Shown here: positions 5,652 to 12,550 of the stretch, piece by piece | Position numbering within the stretch: position 1 is the first letter of the stretch | Layout of the letters: each line of letters begins with the position of its first letter | Assembly: GCA_003694545.1 (NCBI GenBank) | Contig: RFKD01000064.1 | Location: 1 to 17,753, forward strand | Length of the DNA stretch: 17,753 nucleotides | Direction of reading: 5' to 3' | Source: Candidatus Parcubacteria bacterium | GTDB taxonomy: Bacteria > Patescibacteriota > Minisyncoccia > Phycocordibacterales > UBA12088 | Program-made: the position numbers and the translations under genes | The notes under the pieces: generated by a model | Databases searched by the model: none | Seen by the model: the letters and a program-made list of their open reading frames with translations, nothing else | What the model was told of the DNA's origin: nothing

Positions 5652-6890
5652 ATGGACGCGCAATCTCAACATACACACCCCCAACGGCGTGTGTATCTCG
5701 ACGCGATGGCCTCAAGCCCTCTGGATCCGCGCGTGAAGGAAGTGGTGTGCGAAGCGTTTGATCGATATCCGGCAAATCCCGGCTCCCTCCACCAAGAAGG
5801 GAGGGAAGCGCGCAAGGCGCTCGAGCACGCAAGGGAAAAGGTGGCGCGCGCGCTCGACGCACTGCCGATGGATGTCGTTTTTACCTCCGGTGGAAGCGAA
5901 GGAAACACGCACGCTCTGCACGGCCTCGCGCGCGCGCTTCAACGGGAAGGGAGGGGTCTTTCGGAAATGGCGGTTGCACTCCTTGATATTGAGCACGCGT
6001 CGGTGGCGGAAGCTGCCCGGGCGCTCGCTTACGAAGGCGTTACAGTCCACCATCTGCCCGTTGACGGCGAAGGAATGATTGTGATGGAGGCATTGGAGCG
6101 CGCTTTGCAAGATCCGCGCCTTATTCTTGTTTCTGTCGTGGCGGTCAATAATGAAGTGGGCACTATTCAGCCGATGAGGGAAATAACACGGCGCGTTGCC
6201 GCAGAGCGCCGCCGTCGCCAAGATCGTTTTCCTCTCGTGCACTCTGACGCGTCCCAAGCGCCAGCAGTGACGCGTGTTTCTCTTAAAGAGTGGGGTGTTG
6301 ATGCTCTCACGATTGACGCGCAAAAAATATATGGTCCCAAGGGGATCGGAGCGCTGGTACGCGCGCGTTCTTACCCCCTTGTGCCTCTTGTGTATGGTGG
6401 TGCGCAAGAATTCGGCTTGCGCGGCGGAACCCCCAATGTGCCTTTGATTGTGGGGTTTGCCGAGGCGATGGTGTTATGCAACGCTCAACGCGACGCGCGC
6501 GTTCAGCATCTTTCCCGACTCGGGCGGCAATTTCTTGAAGAAACATTGCGCACCATACCAGAGGTAGTTCTCAACGGTCCACCTCCCGGTCCGTATCGGG
6601 CCGCGACTAACATCAACCTTTCGTTTCTTGGTGTTGAGGGCGAGTATCTCATCTTGGGGCTCGATGCGAAGGGGGTTGCCGCAAGCACGCGCTCTGCCTG
6701 CCATCTTCCCGGCGGCGGAATGGGTTCGGAAGTGGTGTTCGCGCTCGCGAAAGATCGAGAACGCGCGAAAAGCGCGGTGCGATTTTCCTTGCATCCGTGG
6801 CTTACTACGGAAGATATTTCTTATGCCGTTTGCGTTTTGCGCGATGTCGTTGCGCAAGGGAGAGGGGTGCTTGCGCAAGGCGCGGCATAG
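5652..6890 (+). CDS. Cysteine desulfurase (NifS/IscS family)
   Basis: PLP enzyme that takes sulfur from cysteine as a persulfide for Fe-S clusters or tRNA thiolation. The 412-aa product shows YLDAMASSPLDPRV (15-28, usually NAATTP), SGGSEGN (79-85), His115 in EHASV, NNEVGTIQP (166-174), HSDASQ (197-202), the PLP lysine K225 in DAQKIYGPKGIGA, GGAQEFGLRGGTPNV (249-263) and catalytic Cys350 in TRSACHLPGGG. The residue before the PLP lysine is Gln where His is usual, and the NAAT segment is altered, so the lineage is divergent, but all catalytic residues are present. The frame is open upstream to 5586; ATG 5652 fits both the -10 spacing and the family N-terminus. No scaffold (IscU) gene is adjacent. 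It could serve tRNA modification instead of Fe-S assembly. Confidence 0.93.
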   Translation: MDAQSQHTHPQRRVYLDAMASSPLDPRVKEVVCEAFDRYPANPGSLHQEGREARKALEHAREKVARALDALPMDVVFTSGGSEGNTHALHGLARALQREGRGLSEMAVALLDIEHASVAEAARALAYEGVTVHHLPVDGEGMIVMEALERALQDPRLILVSVVAVNNEVGTIQPMREITRRVAAERRRRQDRFPLVHSDASQAPAVTRVSLKEWGVDALTIDAQKIYGPKGIGALVRARSYPLVPLVYGGAQEFGLRGGTPNVPLIVGFAEAMVLCNAQRDARVQHLSRLGRQFLEETLRTIPEVVLNGPPPGPYRAATNINLSFLGVEGEYLILGLDAKGVAASTRSACHLPGGGMGSEVVFALAKDRERAKSAVRFSLHPWLTTEDISYAVCVLRDVVAQGRGVLAQGAA

Positions 6891-6898
6891 CGTATCAT
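6871..6898 (+). promoter_or_regulatory. Promoter of the HtrA-like gene
   Basis: -35 TTGCGC (6871-6876, inside the end of the desulfurase gene), a 16-nt spacer, and -10 TATCAT (6893-6898) ending 7 nt before ATG 6906. It uses the same -35 word as the desulfurase promoter. The gene can thus be expressed alone as well as by read-through. Confidence 0.5.
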
Positions 6899-6905
6899 AA
6901 GAGCA

Positions 6906-7922
6906 ATGGACATAGAAAAGCTGACCAGATCGCAAATAATTCTTTTGGCGCTACTTGTCAGCTTTGTTTCTTCTATTGCAAGCAGTATTGTTACGATGAC
7001 GCTCTTGGATCAATCGCCTTCAGAGGCGGTCCCGCAAATTGTAAACCGGGTTGTGGAGCGCACGGTGGAGCGCGTGGTGACGCCTGTCCCGTCTGGATCA
7101 GCGGAGAAGGACGCACCGCAAAAAGAGCGCGTGGTGGAGAAGACGGTGGTGGTGCGAGAAGAAGAGCTGGTTCCTTCTGCGGTTGCGGAAGCAAGGCGGT
7201 ATATGGTTGCGGTGTTTCGGGTAGTAGATGCTGCTCAGTCAACAAGCGGCCATACGGGGTCGGCAAGCGCGCCTCAACAGGTTGTCGGCGCCCAACAACT
7301 TGCGGCGGTTGCGGGAGCGCAAGATGCAGGAGTAAATCCTCCCGAGGGGGGTGAGCCGTCTCCTGCCTCAGAAACGCGGTTTGTGAGTTTTGGTCTTGTG
7401 GTAGGACAGGGGAGCGTGTTAGTCCCCGACCGCGTGGCAATTAAAGATGCCCGTTACATGCTGCAGTGGAGCCCTGAGGGAGATACGGTGCCGGCTCGCG
7501 TCGCCAAAGAGGGAGTAGGGCCGTTTGCCATCCTTGCTATCGAAGGTGAGGCGACGCCGCCCGTGGCAAGCCCGCCCACGCTGTTGGATCCTGCTTCACT
7601 GAAGCTTGGGCAAGCGGTTGTTATTGTGGGAGGGGTTGCGCGGCCAACGATCACGAGCGGCATTATTTCCGCGTTGCCGGATCCGCTTCTTGAACCCACT
7701 GCGACTACCACAGCGCTTGCGTCGCTTTTCCCAGAGGTAGCAATCGCGGCGTCAGGAAACACATCTGACGCGGGGGCGGTTGCTGTTTCCCTTTTTAAGG
7801 AGGTTGTTGCAATGTATGACGGAAAGGTGTATCGTGTTATTACCCCCCAGGGGCTAACGCGACTGACGAAATTGTCGACAGAACGGGAAGGAAGCACGGC
7901 ACGATCTGAAGCAGCAGAATGA
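6906..7922 (+). CDS. Membrane-anchored trypsin/HtrA-like protein, catalytic triad apparently lost
   Basis: Product of 338 aa. N-in signal anchor at about 10-33 (IILLALLVSFVSSIASSIVT), a charged Val/Glu/Arg-rich stalk (45-90, VVERTVERVV, VVEKTVVV), a low-complexity Ala/Gln/Gly linker (112-155), then a beta-rich domain. The domain keeps landmarks of S1C proteases: FGLVVGQGSVLVP (162-174), FAILAIEG (207-214, where HtrA has D-L-A-V-L-K) and TSGIISAL (250-257). GNTSDAGAVAV (284-294) stands where GNSGGPL is expected. I see no catalytic His or Asp, and the Ser motif is altered, so it is probably a pseudoprotease or binding protein outside the membrane. I recall similar CPR proteins with this N-terminus. 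It sits 15 nt after the desulfurase and 76 nt before clp. Confidence 0.72.
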   Translation: MDIEKLTRSQIILLALLVSFVSSIASSIVTMTLLDQSPSEAVPQIVNRVVERTVERVVTPVPSGSAEKDAPQKERVVEKTVVVREEELVPSAVAEARRYMVAVFRVVDAAQSTSGHTGSASAPQQVVGAQQLAAVAGAQDAGVNPPEGGEPSPASETRFVSFGLVVGQGSVLVPDRVAIKDARYMLQWSPEGDTVPARVAKEGVGPFAILAIEGEATPPVASPPTLLDPASLKLGQAVVIVGGVARPTITSGIISALPDPLLEPTATTTALASLFPEVAIAASGNTSDAGAVAVSLFKEVVAMYDGKVYRVITPQGLTRLTKLSTEREGSTARSEAAE

Positions 7923-7998
7923 ACCTTGTATTGGTTGGAGAACTGCATAGGACTGTTCGGAAAGGGGGTACGAGAACCTAACCTGTGGCTATCTGCGT

Positions 7999-10752
7999 AT
8001 GGCACCATTTTCCAACTTCACTTCCAAAGCGAAAGAAGCAGTTCGGCGCGCTCATGAAGTTGCCATTGAGCGCGGGCAAAACCATGTCAATCCGCTTCAC
8101 TTGCTCGCGGCGTTGATGATGCAGGAGGATTCTCCGCTATTTGCGCTCTTGGAGAAACTTGAAATCGACACGGTGGGTCTGACAGACGCTGTCCTCGACG
8201 CCTTAGAAGAACCAGAAGGGACTCCCGTTCTCTCCCCCTCCTACCAGCTTTACCTCACCCCCGATTTGGCGCATGTTCTCGAGGGCGCGGCAACTATCGC
8301 GCAAGAAATGGGGGAGCAACAGGTTTCCACCGAGCATCTCTTCCTCGCAATCCTTCAGCATCCTGGCCCAGCAAAGTCTATCCTTCAGCAGCTTTCGCTT
8401 GATCGGGAGCGCATTGTACGCGCACTTGCGGATTTGCGCGAGCGCGGCAAAAGCGCTGACGAGCGAACGCGCGGCAAGCCGCGGGCGCTTACCCGCTACG
8501 CGCGTTCGCTCACGCAAATGGCGCGTGAAGGCAAACTTGACCCCGTTGTCGGCAGGGAGCGGGAAATAACGCGCGCAATGCAAATTCTCGCCCGCCGTAC
8601 CAAAAACAACCCGATGCTCATCGGCGAAGCAGGGGTCGGCAAAACGGCAATCGTGGAAGGACTGGCACAACGCATCGCTTCCGGCGACGCCCCTGAGAGT
8701 TTGCGCGACAAAGATATCGTGATGCTGGATATGGGGCTTCTTATTGCCGGCACGAAGTATCGCGGAGAGTTTGAAGAACGCCTCAAGGCGGTTCTGCGCG
8801 ATATCCAAGAGCAAGACGGGCACATTATTCTTTTCATTGACGAGATTCACACCATTGTCGGCGCCGGCGCTGCGGAAGGCGCTCTCGACGCCTCTAATCT
8901 TCTCAAGCCGGCGCTCGCGCGGGGGGAGTTGCGCCTCATCGGAGCAACCACGCTCAAAGAATACCAAAAGCACATCGAGCGGGATCCCGCGCTGGTTCGA
9001 CGCTTTCAGCCCATTTATGTGAATGAGCCGACGGAAGAAGAGTCGCTGGCTATCGTGCGCGGCTTGCGCGACCGCTATGAAGCATTTCACGGCATTCACA
9101 TTACCGGCAAGGCGCTTGCCGCCGCCGTTCATCTTTCGTCTCGCTATTTGACTGATCGTTTTCTGCCGGATAAAGCCATCGACCTTATCGATGAAGCGGC
9201 AAGCGCGAGAAAGATTGACCGGGAGAACAAGCCGCGAGAGCTCTCCGAGGCAGAGCGACTTGCGCTTCAGCTCAAGATGGAGCGCGCCGCTTTGGAGCGG
9301 GATATTGCGAGCAAAACACTCTCCAAGCACGCTGCCGCGCGCGCGCAAGAACGCCTGAGTGAAATAACGCGCGAGCTTGCCGATGTGGAAGAGCACGCCC
9401 GTTCGCTGATGATCCGTTGGCAGGAAGAGCGCAAACTGGTGGAAGAGTTGCGCGAACGCAAAACACGCCTTGATGAGCTGCGCGCCCAAGCGCAAGACGC
9501 GCAAGCAAGAGAAGATATGCAGAAATACGCGGAGATAAAATTCGGGGAAATCCCGCCCGTGGAGAAGTCTGTTGCCGCCTTGGAGCGCAAACTCAGTATC
9601 ATTCGGCGTGACCGTCGATTGGGGAAAGATGTAGTAACCGAAGAGGATGTGGCGGAGGTTGTGGCGCGGTGGACGGGGGTGCCGGTGGCGCGGATGTTGG
9701 AGTCGGAAGCGCAAAAGCTTTTCCATCTTGAAGAAGCGCTGAAAAAACGCCTCAAAGGCCAAGACGAGGCGGTGCGGCTTGTCGCTCAAGCTATCAAACG
9801 CTCCCGCGCTGGAGTTGCCGATCCGCGCCGTCCGATCGGTTCGTTCCTCTTTTTGGGCCCAACCGGCGTGGGAAAAACCGAATTGGCAAAAGCACTCGCG
9901 GAGTACTTGTTTGACGACGAGAAATCGCTCTTGCGTGTTGACATGAGCGAATATATGGAGCGGCACACCGTCTCCAAGCTGATCGGCTCGCCTCCAGGCT
10001 ATGTGGGGTATGAAGAAGGGGGCTCGCTCACAGAGATGGTCCGCCATCGGCCTTACAGTGTCTTGTTGTTCGATGAGGTGGAAAAGGCACATCCGGAAGT
10101 GTTTAACCTTCTTTTACAGGTATTGGAGGACGGGCGCCTGACAGACGCCAAAGGGCGCGTTGCAAACTTCCGCAACACCGTCATCATTCTCACCTCCAAC
10201 ATTGGTTCGGAATTCATTGAGCGAATGACGCGCTTTGGGTTTTCGGCGCACGCCGTTGAAGGCGCGGAAGACGAACACATCGTGCAGGCTGCTCTGGAGT
10301 ATGAGCTCACCAAAGACAAAGTGATGGAAGCACTGCGCGAGTATTTCCGTCCGGAGTTTCTCAATCGGCTTGATGAAATCGTGCTCTTCAACATTCTCAC
10401 GCCCGAAGTGATGCGCGAGATCGCCGAAGCGCAAATTGAGGATGTCGCGCAGCGGCTCGCCGCAAAAGGAATCAGCTTGTCGGTTTCCAAGGAAGCGTTG
10501 CAATGGCTTTCCCGCGAAGGCTATGATTCCCAGCATGGCGCGCGACCCCTGCGTCGGCTCATTCAGCGGGAGATTTTGAATCCGCTTGCCGATATCATCT
10601 TGCGGACTCCCGAAGAAAAGCGCGAGGCGCTTGAAGCTCTTGTCGTACTGCGGCAAGGGAAGATTGAAGTAAAAACACGGCGCAAGCGTTTACCTCGGGT
10701 AAGCGCGCGCCGCGCCGCGGCTTCACAGAAACCGCAAGAAGTGGTAGCATAG
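7999..10752 (+). CDS. AAA+ disaggregase/unfoldase, ClpB/ClpC type
   Basis: Hexameric two-ring ATPase that pulls proteins through a central pore. In 917 aa: Clp N-domain repeats at 1-150; D1 with Walker A GEAGVGKT (209-216), pore loop KYRGEFE (253-259) and Walker B ILFIDE (277-282); a full-length coiled-coil middle domain at about 410-535, as in ClpB (ClpC has a much shorter one); D2 with Walker A GPTGVGKT (620-627), pore GYVG (667-670), Walker B VLLFDE (688-693) and TSNIGS (732-737). Next comes an insertion with RFGFS (745-749) where ClpC carries its VGF ClpP-docking loop; true ClpB lacks it. The tail is basic. So disaggregation is certain by family, and partnership with ClpP is possible but unproved. 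ATG 7999 follows a CTGCGT context with no Shine-Dalgarno. tRNA-Tyr follows 30 nt later. Confidence 0.93.
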   Translation: MAPFSNFTSKAKEAVRRAHEVAIERGQNHVNPLHLLAALMMQEDSPLFALLEKLEIDTVGLTDAVLDALEEPEGTPVLSPSYQLYLTPDLAHVLEGAATIAQEMGEQQVSTEHLFLAILQHPGPAKSILQQLSLDRERIVRALADLRERGKSADERTRGKPRALTRYARSLTQMAREGKLDPVVGREREITRAMQILARRTKNNPMLIGEAGVGKTAIVEGLAQRIASGDAPESLRDKDIVMLDMGLLIAGTKYRGEFEERLKAVLRDIQEQDGHIILFIDEIHTIVGAGAAEGALDASNLLKPALARGELRLIGATTLKEYQKHIERDPALVRRFQPIYVNEPTEEESLAIVRGLRDRYEAFHGIHITGKALAAAVHLSSRYLTDRFLPDKAIDLIDEAASARKIDRENKPRELSEAERLALQLKMERAALERDIASKTLSKHAAARAQERLSEITRELADVEEHARSLMIRWQEERKLVEELRERKTRLDELRAQAQDAQAREDMQKYAEIKFGEIPPVEKSVAALERKLSIIRRDRRLGKDVVTEEDVAEVVARWTGVPVARMLESEAQKLFHLEEALKKRLKGQDEAVRLVAQAIKRSRAGVADPRRPIGSFLFLGPTGVGKTELAKALAEYLFDDEKSLLRVDMSEYMERHTVSKLIGSPPGYVGYEEGGSLTEMVRHRPYSVLLFDEVEKAHPEVFNLLLQVLEDGRLTDAKGRVANFRNTVIILTSNIGSEFIERMTRFGFSAHAVEGAEDEHIVQAALEYELTKDKVMEALREYFRPEFLNRLDEIVLFNILTPEVMREIAEAQIEDVAQRLAAKGISLSVSKEALQWLSREGYDSQHGARPLRRLIQREILNPLADIILRTPEEKREALEALVVLRQGKIEVKTRRKRLPRVSARRAAASQKPQEVVA

Positions 10753-10760
10753 CTTCCAGC

Positions 10761-10779
10761 GCCTCAAAGCGTTTGAGGC
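10761..10779 (+). terminator. Hairpin between clp and tRNA-Tyr
   Basis: Perfect 8-bp stem GCCTCAAA / TTTGAGGC with a GCG loop, 8 nt after the clp stop and 3 nt before tRNA-Tyr. There is no T-tract, so it may be a weak terminator or a processing signal for a clp/tRNA co-transcript. Confidence 0.45.
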
Positions 10780-12312
10780 AAGGCGTCGGTGGCGGAGTGG
10801 TCAAACGCACCTGGCTGTAAACCAGGCGCCCTTGTGGCTACGCAGGTTCGAATCCTGCCCGGCGCACCAGTATTTTTACTCTCAGGGATTTTAAAGATTT
10901 TTTCATTAGCGTGGAGCGCGAAAAGATACGGAAACACTGGCTCGCCGCGCACAGCGCGGCTCGCCAAGCAGAGGTTCGAGCCGAGTTTCTTTGTGGTGCT
11001 TCTTTGCAAGAAGGTGGCTATCCTTTGCGATTTTGACGAGGGTTGAAGCGTTTTACCCAGTTTTGGAAAGGTTCGAGCCAGTCATTCAGCTTTTGTTCAA
11101 TCTGCATCTTTTGCTCCTCCGGCGACTTTTCTCGCTCAATAGTTTGGCGTTGCGCTGGCGGTATACTTCTCAATCAATGTCCTTCACGGTAAGCGTCTAC
11201 TTGAACAAAAGCAGAAACGGATGTGGCGGATTTCTTTCAGTCTTGTTGTGCCATTTCCAAAAATTTCTCCGCCTAATCCGTTCGCAAAGAGACTCTTTGA
11301 ATCAGGTAGGAAAGCTGTTTGTCCAATTCCTCTTGGCGAATACAGAGTTCTGGACATCTGATTGCCTTGTTTTTTGGTGCAGTGGTAGTAAATATCCTCA
11401 TGGACATTGCAGTTTTTCTGCTTCTTTACCCTGTATTCGCTGGTAATCATCATGCCGCAAGTGCCGCATCTCAATAAACCGCAAAATACCTGTGGCTCGT
11501 TCTTTGCTTTTTTTCTCGGTCTTCCCCTCTGTTTCAAGACCTCCTTGCACCCTATCAAAAGATTTCTTTGCGATGATTGGCTTGTGCTTGCCTCGTAGAT
11601 TTCTCCCGCGCATTTGAACAATCCGCAATAGAAAGGATTGGAGAGAAAGACAACCCTCGTCTTGAGGATTATCTTTCCGTCGCGGGATAAAATCCCGTGT
11701 GCGCCAAAAAGTTAGAGATATCCTCTAAAGTCTTATCGCCTTTGGTGTAAAGCTCAAAAGCTGCTTTAATAATTTTGGCTTTCTTTTTATCAACAATAAT
11801 TTTTTGTCCTTACATCATTGATATAGCCAATAGGAGCCGGATATTCTCCTCTCCTTACTTTTTGCACAGATCTTTTGGTGTTTTCGGAACGAGAATCCAC
11901 ATAATATTTGCTTTGCCCAAAAGCAATGTTGGGCAGAAATTTTCCTTTCAGTGTAGGCTCAAATCAGAAAATGGGAAAGCGCAGCGCTTGGAGTTTACGG
12001 TTTCCAAGAGGAAGATAATCCAACCGCCGTCCACAGAATTGCGTGCCAGCCTATCCGGGTCCCACGACGAAATGCCGAGGGCTTTTCCTTTTTAATTCGT
12101 CTCATCATCTTGCTGAATACAGGACGCCCCGGAATTTTGGCGCTTTGCTTTTCGACAAAAACATCCACAATTTCCAGCCTTTCCCGTTTGACAAAGGTGC
12201 GCAATACTTCGATCTGGTCCTTAATGGAGCGTACTTGTTTATCTCCCACATGCGTGGACTTGCGGGTGTACAAGAAGAATTTTTGATTTTCGTTATTCAT
12301 ATCATTGGACAA
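10764..12312 (-). pseudogene. Large serine recombinase (resolvase/invertase type), decayed
   Basis: Read on the minus strand through several frames, in order. N-terminal catalytic domain at 12312 down: FFLYTRKST with the nucleophile Ser region, DKQVRSI, EKQSAKIPGRPVF. A shifted frame then gives SWDPDRLARNSVDGG. A further shift gives GKFLPNIAFGQSKYYVDS, SENTKR and QKVRRGEYPAPIGYI. Next come VDKKKAKIIKAAFELYTKGD and EDISNFLA, then SNPFYCGLFKCAGEIYE, and a zinc ribbon FCGLLRCGTCGMMIT with YYHCTKK. The coiled-coil end follows (EELDKQLSYLIQRVSL, WLEPFQNWVK, VKIAKDSHLLAKK), then KKLGSNLCLASRAVRGEP. At least five frame changes and stops break it. The last frame runs antisense through tRNA-Tyr, ending at 10764. 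The stretch is more AT-rich than its flanks, which is consistent with transfer. Most short frames within it on either strand are by-products. Confidence 0.88.
10783..10869 (+). tRNA. tRNA-Tyr (GUA)
   Basis: Acceptor GCGTCGG pairs with CCGGCGC (one G-T pair), with discriminator A and an encoded CCA at 10867-10869. The anticodon loop is CTGTAAA between CCTGG and CCAGG. There is a long class II variable arm, as expected for bacterial tRNA-Tyr, and the T-arm is GCAGG-TTCGAAT-CCTGC. The length is 87 nt. Unlike tRNA-Leu and tRNA-Cys in this window, it encodes CCA. The recombinase relic abuts and overlaps it antisense. Confidence 0.95.
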
Positions 12313-12550
12313 AACAAATACTTAATCGTAAGGGATGCGAACCCCTGCTTTGCTCGCCACAAGCTGGGCGCCGCCGCTGGGCGGGATTGCTGCCCGCAGG
12401 ACGGCGATTATCCAGCGTTCTGCTGGAAAAAGCTTCGAGCAGAGTTGTTAAGTTGCACCCTTAAGCCGCAAGTGTCTTGAAAAAAGATGTGGAGATTCTG
12501 ACAAAGTGCCGTGGTTGCGTTGCTAGGGGAATGCGCGTACCAACAAGACT
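12313..12550. other. Gene-free stretch beside the recombinase relic, with a tRNA T-arm-like motif
   Basis: On the minus strand, just upstream of the recombinase start, AGGGG-TTCGCAT-CCCTT forms a T-arm-like hairpin (about 12333-12350), with TAATCG/CGATTA words flanking it at tRNA-like distance. The middle does not fold as a tRNA. It may be an element end or a decayed tRNA-like sequence. The rest (12400-12550) shows no gene. Confidence 0.35.

Noticed and set aside
5712..6407. Minus-strand frame of 231 codons antisense to the desulfurase
   Set aside because: By-product of GC-rich codons in the sense gene; no domain features.
8203..10092. Long minus-strand open frame (629 codons) antisense to clp
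   Set aside because: It mirrors the strongly biased codons of clp; the translation is rich in Arg, His, Phe and Leu with no recognisable domain.
10969..11080. GGTTCGAGCC words at about 10973 and 11069 as att direct repeats
   Set aside because: Only 10 bp, and they do not match the tRNA-Tyr 3' end; they lie in the coding relic and are probably chance.
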